From positions 1 to 52,710 of the forward strand of contig CANRKP010000009.1 of NCBI GenBank assembly GCA_947631245.1: a stretch of 52,710 nucleotides of DNA, in the 5' to 3' direction. Both the position numbers and the translations under genes were made by a program. Within the stretch, counting starts at the first letter, position 1, and each line of letters starts with the position of its first letter. The notes beneath the pieces were generated by a model. It ran no database searches, had not been told where the DNA came from, and worked only from the letters and a program-made list of their open reading frames with translations. This stretch comes from an uncultured Clostridia bacterium. GTDB taxonomy: Bacteria; Bacillota; Clostridia; Oscillospirales; CAG-272. This document shows positions 16,969-26,271 of the stretch, piece after piece.

Positions 16969-18063
16969 TCACGGATTTTGAACCCTTATATCGCCGTTTT
17001 TCACGTCTATAATCAGAGTTTTCACCCCACCGAAGCGCCAAAACAGCCCTCCGTCCGTATAAATGAGTTCAAGCTCGCTCCCCTCGACGCCGACCGCAGA
17101 CGCCGCCTTTTCCCTTCCGAACGATATCGTCTCGTCGCCGTATGTGACGGGCTTGTTTTTGTAATACTCCGAGGCGTCGAAAAGGCGCACGACACCTCCC
17201 GCGCGGCATACGCCGACCCTTATCACCTCGTCGGGGCAGAGCACGCGCTCCTGCCCGAGCTTGTGAGCGGCGCAGAAGATGAAATTATATCCCTCCGCGT
17301 CCTCGTCGGACGAAACTGCGGCGGCGTCCCTTATCCCTGCGCGGCGCAGAAAATCCTCCGCCGCCTCGCGGCACGCCTCTTCCCCTCTCTCCTTCGCCGT
17401 GCCGTGTCTGTAAGCGTAAAGACGCAGGAGCCTGCCGCCTGCGCGCGTCACGTCGACCGCCGCATTTTTGCAGCTGAAGGTGTAAACGGGCGGAAAACCG
17501 CGGTTCTCCGCCGCCGAAAGCGAGCTTTTGTCAATCCCGAGCGCGTCGGCTGCCGTTTTCAGTGCTTCCACCTGCCCGACCTCGTCAACTCCTCGCAAAA
17601 TCGCCCAGCCTCCCGCCTCCGCCGGTTCCTCGCGGAGCTTCCGCACCGTGTCCGCCGCCGCGGCGTCCGCTCTTTTTACCGCATCCGAAAGCCTTGTTAT
17701 AACATCCCCGCGGTCCGACAGCTCCAATTTTTCAATTATATCGCTCATGTCGGTCTCTGCCGCGTCGGAAATTATCGCCGCGCGCAGCGAGTCCGCGGAG
17801 CAGCCTGAAAAAAGCTCGAATCTCGACAGCGCCTCGGCCGCCGCCGTGCTCTCCCCTCTCATCATGTCGCCGAGCAAGCTGACATACGCCTCATAAGCGC
17901 ATCTTTCGCGCAGGCGGAGCGTCTCCTCCTCTTCCGACTTGACATATGTGTAAAATCCCCACGACGCCGTGATGACTGCCGCCGTCAGCATCAGTGAGAG
18001 CGCAAGACACGCCTTTACGAGCGGGTGCGTCCTGTATCCTTCGTTATCACGTTCTCTTCTCAT
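16969..18063 (-). CDS. YpeB-like germination/PepSY protein
   Basis: The 364-residue product has a short basic N-terminus, one membrane segment (about residues 16-38), a charged helical region to about 170, and a C-terminal half resembling the repeated YPEB/PepSY domains. For example, a stretch ending RLFDASEYY, followed by a K-x-ISF-x-REKA segment, parallels the YpeB repeats. YpeB in Bacillus holds and stabilises the cortex-lytic enzyme SleB in the dormant spore. At 364 residues it is shorter than Bacillus YpeB (about 450), so one repeat may be missing or diverged. The ATG at 18063 lies 13 nt after a GGGAG stretch, so the start is uncertain; a TTG at 18090 is the alternative. A SleB-like gene sits downstream beyond metG-tatD, which supports the assignment. 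Confidence 0.68.
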   Translation of the reverse strand: MRRERDNEGYRTHPLVKACLALSLMLTAAVITASWGFYTYVKSEEEETLRLRERCAYEAYVSLLGDMMRGESTAAAEALSRFELFSGCSADSLRAAIISDAAETDMSDIIEKLELSDRGDVITRLSDAVKRADAAAADTVRKLREEPAEAGGWAILRGVDEVGQVEALKTAADALGIDKSSLSAAENRGFPPVYTFSCKNAAVDVTRAGGRLLRLYAYRHGTAKERGEEACREAAEDFLRRAGIRDAAAVSSDEDAEGYNFIFCAAHKLGQERVLCPDEVIRVGVCRAGGVVRLFDASEYYKNKPVTYGDETISFGREKAASAVGVEGSELELIYTDGGLFWRFGGVKTLIIDVKNGDIRVQNP

Positions 18064-18197
18064 ATCTTTATTTTGTCTCCCGCAAAGCAAAAGAATCTCT
18101 GCAATTTATGGCTGGCGAGATAAATAAAGGTGTGCTTTTTCTTTTGCCTTCGCGCACGCTGCCGCGGGACTTGCGGCAGTCCGATCCGCCGTAAGTC

Positions 18198-18226
18198 TTT
18201 ACAACCGCACCGAGTTGTGATATACT
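18198..18226 (+). promoter_or_regulatory. Extended -10 promoter of mtaB
   Basis: TTTACA (18198-18203), 17-nt spacer and TATACT (18221-18226) with the TG extension (18218-18219). The predicted transcription start is near 18233, about 65 nt before the mtaB start. Confidence 0.72.
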
Positions 18227-18295
18227 GCTTTTGCTGCTTTTACTATATGTACTATATGAAAATCGCGCGAAATGTGTTAAAACGCGGGAAAGGAC

Positions 18296-19645
18296 ATGCT
18301 CTTGAATACGGAAAAAATACTGCCCTACAAGGCTTCGCCGACGGCGGTCGTCGTCACGCTCGGCTGCAAGGTGAACCAATACGAAAGCGAGGCAATATCC
18401 GAGCGCCTTTCCGCCCTCGGGTTTGAGCTGTTGTCTTCCGACGCGCCCGATGGCGCTGACGTCGTTATCGTCAACACATGCGCCGTTACTGCCGAGGCAG
18501 AGCGCAAATGCAGAAACATTATACGCCGCGCCGCACGGCACGCGGGCGCCGTCATCGTCTGCGGCTGCCTCTCGCAGTCCGTGCCCGAGACGGTCGCCTC
18601 CCTCGGCGGGGTCGCCTGCGTCATCGGCAACATCTCAAAGCTCCGCGCCGCCGACGAGGCGCTCGACATTGTCAAAAACGGCGTGCCCGAAGCACCTCGC
18701 ATTCTCGTTTCGCCCAACGATATCGCCTCCGCCGACACGGTCGAGGAAATGTCCGTTTCATCATCCCCGAGGACGCGCGCATACGTCAAGATATGCGACG
18801 GCTGCGACGGGAAGTGCGCCTACTGCCTCATCCCCTCGATGCGCGGACACGTCCGCTCGAGGCACACCGACGACATAATAAATGAGGTCGGCGCTCTCGC
18901 CGGAAACGGCATATGCGAGGTCGTCCTGACGGGCATTGAAACCGCCTCCTTCGGGCGCGACACCGGCGAGTCGCTCCCGTCTCTCATACGCGCCGTCTCA
19001 CGCGTTCCCGGCATCGCGCGCATTCGCCTCGGCTCGCTCGAGCCGACCGTCATAACGGACGAATTTCTGCGCGCTGCCGCCGACATACCCGCTCTCGTCC
19101 CCCACTATCACCTCTCTCTCCAGAGCGGATGCACCCGCGTGCTTAACGCGATGCGCCGCAAGTACAGCGCCGAGCGGGCAATGGAGAAGCTCGAGGCGCT
19201 GCGCGCCGCGATTCCCGGCGTCATGTTCACGACGGACATCATCGTCGGCTTTCCGGGCGAAACGGAGGAGGATTTTCTCGAAACGCTCGAATTCGTGCGG
19301 AAGGCAAAGTTTCTCAAGCTGCATGTCTTCCCGTTCTCTCCCCGCCGCGGCACCGCCGCCGAAAAAATGCCCTGCCCGGTGCCCGAAAACGTGAAGCATG
19401 AGCGCTCCGTCCGCCTTATCGGCGAGGGCGAGCTCATCCGAAATGAAGTCGTCAAAGAATATGTAGCGCAAAATCCGACGGACACCGTCCTCTTCGAGGC
19501 GGACACGAACGGTCTTCACTCGGGGCACACCGCCAACTATATCGAGGTGAAAACACCCCTCTGCGGCATATCCCCAGGCACGCTCCACACCGTCCGCTTC
19601 ACATGCGTAAAGGACGGCACGGCATACGGGGAGATCATTTCATAA
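18296..19645 (+). CDS. mtaB: tRNA (t6A37) methylthiotransferase
   Basis: MtaB is a radical-SAM enzyme with two iron-sulfur clusters that adds a methylthio group to t6A37 of ANN-decoding tRNAs. The MTTase N-domain shows TLGCKVNQYE (C24), NTCAVT (C62) and CGCLSQ (C91); the radical SAM cluster motif is CDGKCAYC (C170, C174, C177); a C-terminal TRAM-like region ends the protein. The TLGCKVNQYE form separates it from MiaB and RimO. The ATG at 18296 is only one base after AAAGGA, while a TTG at 18302 is spaced ideally, so the true start may be two codons later. It is transcribed alone. Confidence 0.94.
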   Translation: MLLNTEKILPYKASPTAVVVTLGCKVNQYESEAISERLSALGFELLSSDAPDGADVVIVNTCAVTAEAERKCRNIIRRAARHAGAVIVCGCLSQSVPETVASLGGVACVIGNISKLRAADEALDIVKNGVPEAPRILVSPNDIASADTVEEMSVSSSPRTRAYVKICDGCDGKCAYCLIPSMRGHVRSRHTDDIINEVGALAGNGICEVVLTGIETASFGRDTGESLPSLIRAVSRVPGIARIRLGSLEPTVITDEFLRAAADIPALVPHYHLSLQSGCTRVLNAMRRKYSAERAMEKLEALRAAIPGVMFTTDIIVGFPGETEEDFLETLEFVRKAKFLKLHVFPFSPRRGTAAEKMPCPVPENVKHERSVRLIGEGELIRNEVVKEYVAQNPTDTVLFEADTNGLHSGHTANYIEVKTPLCGISPGTLHTVRFTCVKDGTAYGEIIS

Positions 19646-19687
19646 AAAACGGGAAGCCGCTTTTCAAAAGCGTCTTCCCGCGTTTTT
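19646..19687. terminator. Bidirectional terminator, mtaB / lipoprotein gene
   Basis: Hairpin with arms CGGGAAGCCGCTTTT and AAAAGCGTCTTCCCG (19650-19680), flanked by A-run and T-run, so it works on both strands. It separates the convergent mtaB and the gene ending at 19701. Confidence 0.9.
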
Positions 19688-19700
19688 ATGCGTCGACTTT

Positions 19701-20936
19701 TCAATCCGAGAGACCGGTCTTTTTCTTGTTTGCCTCAAAGAGGCTCTCGAGCGAGTCGTAATCTTCGTCAAATCCGAGTTCCCTGAACGCCGTGTCTATA
19801 TCGGTACCGTTCATTCTGAAATAATCCGATATCGTATAGAGGTTTTCTCTTTCGAGCCTGAATTCTCCGTTCTCGACAGAAACGCGCCCGTCTTCCCCGT
19901 AGTAGTCGTCTCTGCCCGTGACGACGGAAAGCGCATCGCCTCCCATCGTCTGATCGAGGATATCGAACCCGGTTCTGATCGCATGATATCTGAGCTCTTT
20001 TTTGTCGTCGAGATAAAAAGATACCGTGCGGTCGGAAAGACCGTGGAGTTCTATCGCCTTCGGCGTATCCTTTGTCACATAATAAATGTCGGCGGTGTTA
20101 TAGTAGCAGTTCGTCTCAAAAACAAGCTCGCCATGGACCGTTTCGAAAATTTGTGTACCCATCATTTCTATTCCGAACGGAACCGGCTTGTCAAAGCCGA
20201 CGGTGTTGCCGTCGTATTTTACAGAGCGGCAGAAGAAAGCAAAGTTCTCTTCCCCCTCGGGCGTTTTGCTCGGATAGAAAAGGTCGAGCACCGCGTTCCC
20301 GCAGACAAACGTTACCGCGTTTTCTTCTTTCATATAAGGAGCAGGCAGCTTATCGTAGATATCGTCCCATATCTCTCCCGTGCGGGAGAAATAGAATATT
20401 ATCTCATCATCTGTCCCATAGAGAAAAGAGGTCGGATACGGTTCGTCCTCGGTTTTTTCAGACTTGAACGAGGAATTGCCTCCGTCTGCATATACTTCTG
20501 AAAGTGACGGCAGTCCGAAGAACGCTTCGGGGTCTATCTGCTTCACGTCGCCTCCGAGCGTTATTTTCTCGATGCTGTCCGCAGCCGGAGACGCCGCAAA
20601 GGCCTTCGACCCTATTTTGACGACGCCCGCCGGTATAACCGGCTCCTTATCGCTCCCTGAGTATTCGACAAGCTCCCCGTTCTTGACGGTAAAATCTCCG
20701 ATCTGACCCGTTACACCCGTCAAATCGGAAGCCTCGGAATGCTCCGTTTCGTCGGCGTCTGTCTCCTCAAGCCCCCCTGCGCTGTCTGACGCGCCAGTAT
20801 ATGATCCGTCAGCATCCTCGCCCTTGCCATTGCCGCCTGCGGCGCTGACCTTGCCGCCCGCACCGCCGTCTCTGCACGCCGTAAGAACGGCGCATACGAA
20901 AATCGACAGGAAAACCAAAAGTAATGTGCGTTTCAT
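19701..20936 (-). CDS. Lipoprotein with BspA-like leucine-rich segment
   Basis: The 411-residue product has a lipoprotein signal peptide with lipobox LTAC (C21), so it should be anchored to the outer face of the membrane. A Gly/Asp/Glu-rich linker (about 22-75) follows. Residues about 98-160 resemble LRR_5/BspA-type repeats: IPAGVVKIGSKAF, then an alternating ITLGGDVKQIDPEAF and LPSLSEVYADGGNSSF. The remaining 240 residues have no family I recognise; they are rich in Tyr, Phe and acidic residues. The ATG at 20936 follows AAGGAGGATAAAA, a strong site. It appears monocistronic. Its ligand and role are unknown. Confidence 0.8.
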   Translation of the reverse strand: MKRTLLLVFLSIFVCAVLTACRDGGAGGKVSAAGGNGKGEDADGSYTGASDSAGGLEETDADETEHSEASDLTGVTGQIGDFTVKNGELVEYSGSDKEPVIPAGVVKIGSKAFAASPAADSIEKITLGGDVKQIDPEAFFGLPSLSEVYADGGNSSFKSEKTEDEPYPTSFLYGTDDEIIFYFSRTGEIWDDIYDKLPAPYMKEENAVTFVCGNAVLDLFYPSKTPEGEENFAFFCRSVKYDGNTVGFDKPVPFGIEMMGTQIFETVHGELVFETNCYYNTADIYYVTKDTPKAIELHGLSDRTVSFYLDDKKELRYHAIRTGFDILDQTMGGDALSVVTGRDDYYGEDGRVSVENGEFRLERENLYTISDYFRMNGTDIDTAFRELGFDEDYDSLESLFEANKKKTGLSD

Positions 20937-21389
20937 TTTTATCCTCCTTATATATAATCACTTTGATAAAGATAATTATATTTGCAAAAGTTTTCTGCAA
21001 ATTTTTCCAAAAGCAATATTCACCATACTATAAGTTCTTCCTTTCATTGTGTCTGTTTTTTATGGTCCTATATAATAGACGCAAAAAAACTCAAATCGAA
21101 TGCAAAAAATATTCTTTAAAATGCATATTCTAGCAAATACATCTGTCAGTTTCTCAAAAGTACAGCTGATTTTTTTATTCTGATAATCAAAAAGCGTGCC
21201 ATGCTTATCGCCTGAACACGCTTTTTTGAAAGACTGTAGATATACGGTTTTATAAACTGATATCCTAAATCGATACTAAACTATATTGATTTTGAGTTGT
21301 ATATGATATTATAGGCTTTTCCAACGCACGACCGCCGGAGCCAACGAAGAGATCTTCAAATTTCAGACCCCTGTCGCCCCGTCACATTA
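20937..21389. other. AT-rich intergenic region with one hairpin
   Basis: No gene is convincing in this 450-nt stretch between the lipoprotein gene and ftsZ; the short open frames it contains are AT-driven. One hairpin stands out: AAAAAGCGTG (21189-21198) and CACGCTTTTT (21217-21226) with an 18-nt loop and T-runs on both strands. It may be the ftsZ terminator or mark a short unannotated RNA. Confidence 0.5.
21189..21227. terminator. Possible terminator downstream of ftsZ
   Basis: Ten-base inverted repeat with T-run on either strand, about 165 nt beyond the ftsZ stop. The distance and long loop make the assignment tentative. Confidence 0.5.
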
Positions 21390-22661
21390 TCAATAGCGGC
21401 GTCCCATGCCTCCTCCCATGGGGGTATTGTTTCCGTTGTTCTTCGACTTCTTGAGTATGCTCATAAGGTCGTCGAAATCGTCGTCGGACAGAACGCCGTC
21501 TCCGCCGGATTCGACGAACGAAGCGTCGTTCTTCTTCTGCTCCTTCCCATTCGGCTCGGATGCGCCTCCGGGATATGTGTCGTCGCTCTTGAAGAAGTCT
21601 CCCTCATCCACTGCGGGAGCCTGCTCATTTTTCTCCTCGGGCTTGCGCTCGGGCGCGCCGACCGACGAGGTGGGCGAAACGTGGCGCTGGACCTTCGGGT
21701 CGTCGTGCTTCGCAAAGCCCGTGGCGATGATAGTCACCTTCATTTTGTCCTCGAGCTCGGGGTCAAAGTTGACGCCCCATATGATGTTTGCCTCGGGATG
21801 AGCCTCCGCCGCGACCATGTCGGACGCCTGAGTGACCTCTTCAAGTCCGATATCGGGGGAAGCCGTGATGCTGAGCAGGATGCCCGTCGCGCCGGAGATC
21901 GACGTCTCGAGCAGAGGCGAGCTGATGGCGGCCTTTGCCGCGAGCTCCGCCTTATCCTTGCCCGTCGCCTCGCCGACGCCCATGTGGGCAAGACCCGCGT
22001 TCTTCATTATCGCCTTGACGTCCGCAAAGTCGGAGTTGACGATGCCCGTGACGTTGACTATTTCCGAAATGCTCTGAACGCCGCGGCGCAGCACGTCGTC
22101 CGCTATCTCAAACGCGTTCATCAGCGTGATGCGCGTATCCGCGACCTGATTCAAACGCTCGTTCGGTATAACTACGAGGGAGTCCACATACTGGGCGAGA
22201 TTCTCGATGCCCGCCTCGGCCTGCGCCATCCTGCGCTTGCCTTCGAATGCGAACGGCTTCGTCACGATGCCGACCGTAAGTATATCCATATCCTTCGCAA
22301 TGCGTGCGACGACGGGAGCCGCGCCGGTACCCGTGCCGCCGCCCATGCCGGCGGTGATGAACACCATGTCGGCATCCGTGAGGGCATTCTTGATCTCTTC
22401 GAGATTTTCCTCGGCAGCCTGAGCTCCCACCTCGGGATTAGCGCCCGCGCCGTGACCCTTCGTGATCTTTTCTCCTATCGGGATCTTGTCGGGCGCGCTC
22501 GAATGCAGAAGCGCCATCTTATCGGTATTGATGCAGATAAACTCAACGCCTCTGATGTGCGAGGTTATCATCCTGTTGACGGCGTTTCCTCCGCCGCCTC
22601 CGACGCCGACGACTACGATCTTTTCGGCGCTCTCAAAGTTATCATCAAGTTCAAATGCCAT
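21390..22661 (-). CDS. ftsZ: Cell division protein FtsZ
   Basis: FtsZ is the tubulin-like GTPase that forms the cytokinetic ring. The 423-residue product shows the nucleotide-binding start [16 protein letters not shown], the tubulin signature GGGTGTG (107-113), and the T7 synergy region, all intact. After residue about 320 a charged, Asp/Glu/Lys-rich linker leads to a tail that reads [15 protein letters not shown] and then a glycine-rich end [10 protein letters not shown]. The usual C-terminal peptide of the D-I-P-x-FL type is not present. It is the last gene of the dcw cluster and also has its own promoter at 22733-22761. ftsA is not adjacent. Confidence 0.97.
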   Translation of the reverse strand: MAFELDDNFESAEKIVVVGVGGGGGNAVNRMITSHIRGVEFICINTDKMALLHSSAPDKIPIGEKITKGHGAGANPEVGAQAAEENLEEIKNALTDADMVFITAGMGGGTGTGAAPVVARIAKDMDILTVGIVTKPFAFEGKRRMAQAEAGIENLAQYVDSLVVIPNERLNQVADTRITLMNAFEIADDVLRRGVQSISEIVNVTGIVNSDFADVKAIMKNAGLAHMGVGEATGKDKAELAAKAAISSPLLETSISGATGILLSITASPDIGLEEVTQASDMVAAEAHPEANIIWGVNFDPELEDKMKVTIIATGFAKHDDPKVQRHVSPTSSVGAPERKPEEKNEQAPAVDEGDFFKSDDTYPGGASEPNGKEQKKNDASFVESGGDGVLSDDDFDDLMSILKKSKNNGNNTPMGGGMGRRY

Positions 22662-22732
22662 GTATTTTCCCTTCCTGCCGCAGAGCGTGGTGCAAACTGC
22701 CGCTTATAATATTACAATAATCCATTATATAT

Positions 22733-22761
22733 AGAATACTATATTTTTTTCGATTTTGCAA
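22733..22761 (-). promoter_or_regulatory. Promoter of ftsZ
   Basis: Minus-strand TTGCAA (22756-22761), 17-nt spacer and TATTCT (22733-22738), about 75 nt upstream of ftsZ. An overlapping AT-rich TATATATAAT offers an alternative -10, so the exact start is uncertain. Confidence 0.62.
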
Positions 22762-22828
22762 GACATCTCTCGAATTTTTCGCCTGATAAATTCATTTTTT
22801 TTGCGTCATACCCCTTTTCGGGGGTACA

Positions 22829-23827
22829 TCAGTCGAGTTCAACGGCGTTATTCACGCTGACTCTCGGCTTTGAAACGTCCGAAACGTCTATTATGCCGCG
22901 GTCACCGCCGGCGAAAACCTCGTCCTGCATCAGGTGGAACGCGATGTCGGTCTTTATCTCTATGTCGCTGACGACGCCGAACACGATCCTGAACCTGCCC
23001 CCGTAAGAGACGGATATGTTGAACCTGTCGGTAAGGTCGAGCGATGTCGTCCCCTCTCTCAGCCGCTCGGAGAGGACCGCCTCTACCGCGCGCTCCGCGA
23101 CGCCTGTCATGTCTCCGTTGAATTCGAGCTTCTTCCCGCCGACTGCCGAGCGGAGGGACGGCAGCTTCAGGACGATATAATCCCCCTCGGGCGCGCTTTC
23201 CGATATCTCGAGCACCCGCAGTCCCGCGGAGAGCAGATAGAACCTGCCGAGCATCTCGGAAACGAATACGGGCTCCTCCTCCTCGAGCTCGAGCACTATC
23301 CTGTCGGGGATCGCGCGGCGCACGTTCACGGATTTAATATAAGGAAATCTGTCTATTATCGCAGCCTCCGCCGCGTCTTTGTCTATCGACGGGGAAAACA
23401 GCTTGTCCCCCGGTGAGATGCCGCTCACGGCGATTATATCCTCCGCGGCATATCTCCCCGTCCCCGTCACCTCTATACTGTCAACGACAAGGACGTAGGC
23501 GTAAAGAAGATATCCCGCCAAAAGGAGCACAAACGCGCCTACCATTATGAATGTGTAGAGCCGCCAGCGCACCTTGAAGCGGCGCCGCCGCTCGTGCTTG
23601 TTTGTGACCTTTACGTTGTGTGCGAACCTGTCCTCGTTCTCCCTGCGCTCCGAGTTGTTTTTGACGAGCGCAACGAGTTTCGGCAAAAGCTCCGCCTGCT
23701 TCTCGGGCTTTTTCCCGAGATACCCTGTCTCGAGCATCAGCCAGCCGAGCTTTCGTCTCTCCTTTTTATCGAGCTGCCGGACGATCTCGGGAATATTCCG
23801 TTTTTTTCTTCTTCTTTCCTCTGCCAT
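22829..23827 (-). CDS. divIB: Cell division protein DivIB/FtsQ
   Basis: DivIB is a bitopic divisome protein that works with FtsL and DivIC to control septal peptidoglycan synthesis. The 332-residue product has a long, very basic cytoplasmic N-terminus (1-88), one membrane segment (about 90-112), a POTRA domain (about 114-183) beginning DSIEVTGTGRY, and a beta domain ending near the C-terminus. It lies 22 nt after murG and 167 nt before ftsZ, the usual place for this gene. Sequence conservation is low in this family; the assignment rests on architecture and position. Confidence 0.9.
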   Translation of the reverse strand: MAEERRRKKRNIPEIVRQLDKKERRKLGWLMLETGYLGKKPEKQAELLPKLVALVKNNSERRENEDRFAHNVKVTNKHERRRRFKVRWRLYTFIMVGAFVLLLAGYLLYAYVLVVDSIEVTGTGRYAAEDIIAVSGISPGDKLFSPSIDKDAAEAAIIDRFPYIKSVNVRRAIPDRIVLELEEEEPVFVSEMLGRFYLLSAGLRVLEISESAPEGDYIVLKLPSLRSAVGGKKLEFNGDMTGVAERAVEAVLSERLREGTTSLDLTDRFNISVSYGGRFRIVFGVVSDIEIKTDIAFHLMQDEVFAGGDRGIIDVSDVSKPRVSVNNAVELD

Positions 23828-23849
23828 ATTCCCGTGTCGCCGTTTCTTT

Positions 23850-24974
23850 TTATTTTCCGGTGAGCCGGCGCAGTTCGTTAAGAATGCGCCTGTTGGCGTC
23901 CTTTACCGCGAAGCTCCCGGCTGCCTCTCCCATGAGGCGCCGTCTCTCATCGTCGCCGATGAGCTCCTCCGCCCGCCGCCGAAGAATTCCGATATCCTCC
24001 GCGAGCTCGCGCTCCTCCGTTATGACGGCGGCGCCTGCGTCCGCGAGCACGGCGGCGTTTTTGTACTGATGGTTCTCCGTCACGTTCGGAGACGGAATGA
24101 ATATCGCCGGACGCCGCATCATCGCGACCTCCGATATCGTCATGGCGCCCGCGCGGCAGATTACAAGATCCGCCGCCGCCATCTGCGTCGGCATATCGTA
24201 TATATATTCGACGAGCCTCAGGTTCTCTTTTCCCTCGAGCCCGTATTCCGAAAACATCCTCTTCGCCGCCTCGAACTCGATCGAGCCGACGGCGAGCGTG
24301 TGGAGTATCTCCGGATGCTTTGAAGTGTAATCCCTCATCATGGCGAGCACGGCTTCATTGACGCGCTCCGCCCCCATGCTGCCGCCGTATGAAAGGATGA
24401 CGTACCTGTATTCCTCCGCTCCTATCGCGCGGCGCGCCGCCGCCCTGTCGGCGTTTTCCGAAAAGCCGGATCGCAGCGGGTTGCCGACGACGACGAGCTT
24501 TTCGGGCGGGCATTTTTTCAAGTATTCCGCGGTCTTTGCGAAATTGAGCAGCACCCTGTCAGCCTTGTCGGCGAGCATTTTCACGGCGACGCCGGGAAAC
24601 GCGTTCGACTCGTGGAGCACCGTAGGGACGCCCATCATCTGCGCCGCCTTGACGACGGGCCAGCTGACGTACCCCCCTGTGCCGACGACGACGTCGGGAC
24701 GAAATTCCTTTATTATCTTTTTCGCCTTGTAGGGCGAGGTCACGGCGAGATACGCCGCCTTCAGATTGGACGGCGTGAGCTTGCGCCTGATGCCGCGCAC
24801 GTCCACATGGTAGAGCCTGTATCCCTCTTTCGGTACGAGCTTGTTCTCTATTCCTCGCGGCGTTCCGACGAACGCTATTTCCGAGCCCGGGACGTTCAGC
24901 TTCACCGTCTCCGCTATCGCGAGCGCGGGATTGACGTGACCGCTCGTGCCGCCGCCTGTCATAAGTACACGCAT
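23850..24974 (-). CDS. murG: MurG, lipid II synthase
   Basis: MurG adds N-acetylglucosamine from UDP-GlcNAc to lipid I on the inner face of the membrane, making lipid II. The 374-residue product has the glycine-rich N-terminal loop TGGGTSGHVNPALA, the second loop YGGSMGAERVN, and the C-terminal nucleotide-sugar site with ICRAGAMTISE and ENHQYKNA. The ATG at 24974 follows AGGGGTG; an in-frame GTG at 24986 lies in that site and is rejected. It sits between ftsW and divIB, the standard dcw position. Confidence 0.96.
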   Translation of the reverse strand: MRVLMTGGGTSGHVNPALAIAETVKLNVPGSEIAFVGTPRGIENKLVPKEGYRLYHVDVRGIRRKLTPSNLKAAYLAVTSPYKAKKIIKEFRPDVVVGTGGYVSWPVVKAAQMMGVPTVLHESNAFPGVAVKMLADKADRVLLNFAKTAEYLKKCPPEKLVVVGNPLRSGFSENADRAAARRAIGAEEYRYVILSYGGSMGAERVNEAVLAMMRDYTSKHPEILHTLAVGSIEFEAAKRMFSEYGLEGKENLRLVEYIYDMPTQMAAADLVICRAGAMTISEVAMMRRPAIFIPSPNVTENHQYKNAAVLADAGAAVITEERELAEDIGILRRRAEELIGDDERRRLMGEAAGSFAVKDANRRILNELRRLTGK

Positions 24975-25005
24975 TTTCCGATGCACCCCTGTTTTTCTGC
25001 AAAAA

Positions 25006-26241
25006 CTACAGCTTTTGCTGCCGCGAGTGACGCGATATCGACAAAACTATCCCCATCTCGAACATCAGCATGATGAGAGACGAGCCTCCGTATGAGAAGA
25101 ACGGGAGGGAAATGCCCGTGTTCGGTATCGTGTCCGTCACGACGGCGATGTTGAGCAGCGCCTGGAGCGTTATATGGCTCATTATGCCGTAGACGACGAG
25201 AGAAGAGAAAACGTCGGGAGCGCGCCGCGCTACCGTAAATCCGCGGAAGAGCAACGCCGCGAAGAGCGCTATCACGAAAAGCGCGCCTATAAAGCCCGTT
25301 TCCTCGCACCAAATTGTGAAAATAAAGTCGTTCTGCGGCTGCGAGACGTAGCTGAACTTCTGCCTCGACTGCCCGAGACCGAGCCCGAACAGCCCTCCCG
25401 AGCCTATCGCGTAAAGTCCCTGCGTCGTCTGCCATTTGTCCGAAAGTATGTCCGCGTTCTCGTTCAGCTTCGTCGTGATGCGCTTCAGCGCATACGGGTT
25501 CATCGAGAGGTACGCAATTGCCGCGCCGATGCCGAGCGAGCCGTAGAGCCCGCCCGTCATGAATATGCTCGTTCCGCCGAGGAAGAGCACTATTATACCT
25601 ATAAGGAACAGAATGACCGTTCCCGACAGGTGCTTTTCAAGCAGCACGAGCGCACACGCGGGGAAAATGATGAACGCGGGATATACTGTGCCGTAGAGGA
25701 AGCGCAGCTTCGCCGAGCCGTCCTTTCGCCTTATGTATTCCGCGTATTTGCCGAGATAAGCCGAAAGCATGAGTATTATCCCTATCTTCATTATCTCCGA
25801 CGGCTGTATCGTTATCGGAACGCCCGGTATCGCTATCCATCGTCTCGCCTCGCCCTCGGACGTGCCTATTATGAGGACGACGACGAGCAGCACCATCGCG
25901 ACGGCGTAGATGACGGGCGCGAGCTTCTTATACTTGTCATACGATATCCTCATCGCGACCGTCATTCCGACGAGCCCGAGCGCGACGAATATGACCTGCC
26001 TTCTGACATAGTAATAGCTGTCAAGCCCCTGGCTCTTGGCGTAAGGGTAGCTCGCGCTGAAAACCATGACCGAGCCTATGCAGACGAGGGACAGCACAAG
26101 GACCATGAGTATCCTGTCCGGCGACGTCTTTATCCTGACGTATTCGCGCTCGGCGCGCCGCGGCTTTTTCTCGGGGGCGTCGAGGGCGACGGCGCCGCTG
26201 CTCTTTTTAACCGGCATGTTTTTTCTTCCGTCCGTGTTCAT
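25006..26241 (-). CDS. ftsW: FtsW/SpoVE-type lipid II polymerase (SEDS family)
   Basis: SEDS proteins polymerise glycan strands together with a class B PBP. The 411-residue product has a basic cytoplasmic N-terminus, about ten membrane segments from residue 43, and the signature motifs QPSEIMKIG, KWQTTQGLYAIGSGG, and near the end PNTGISLPFFSYGGSS. In Clostridia dcw clusters the gene at this position may be the vegetative FtsW or the sporulation copy SpoVE; sequence reading does not separate them. The ATG at 26241 follows AGGAGGGGG. Neighbours are mraY and murG; murD, which usually lies between mraY and this gene, is missing. Confidence 0.93.
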   Translation of the reverse strand: MNTDGRKNMPVKKSSGAVALDAPEKKPRRAEREYVRIKTSPDRILMVLVLSLVCIGSVMVFSASYPYAKSQGLDSYYYVRRQVIFVALGLVGMTVAMRISYDKYKKLAPVIYAVAMVLLVVVLIIGTSEGEARRWIAIPGVPITIQPSEIMKIGIILMLSAYLGKYAEYIRRKDGSAKLRFLYGTVYPAFIIFPACALVLLEKHLSGTVILFLIGIIVLFLGGTSIFMTGGLYGSLGIGAAIAYLSMNPYALKRITTKLNENADILSDKWQTTQGLYAIGSGGLFGLGLGQSRQKFSYVSQPQNDFIFTIWCEETGFIGALFVIALFAALLFRGFTVARRAPDVFSSLVVYGIMSHITLQALLNIAVVTDTIPNTGISLPFFSYGGSSLIMLMFEMGIVLSISRHSRQQKL

Positions 26242-26271
26242 ATGCCCCCTCCTCCGCTCTTTCGTTTGTTA

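Noticed and set aside
18159..18179. Perfect inverted repeat CTGCCGC/GCGGCAG upstream of mtaB
   Set aside because: Short, without a T-run, and placed before the promoter; no support for a terminator or operator.
22809..22826. Hairpin TACCCC/GGGGTA after divIB
   Set aside because: No T-run follows on the minus strand, so it is not called a terminator.
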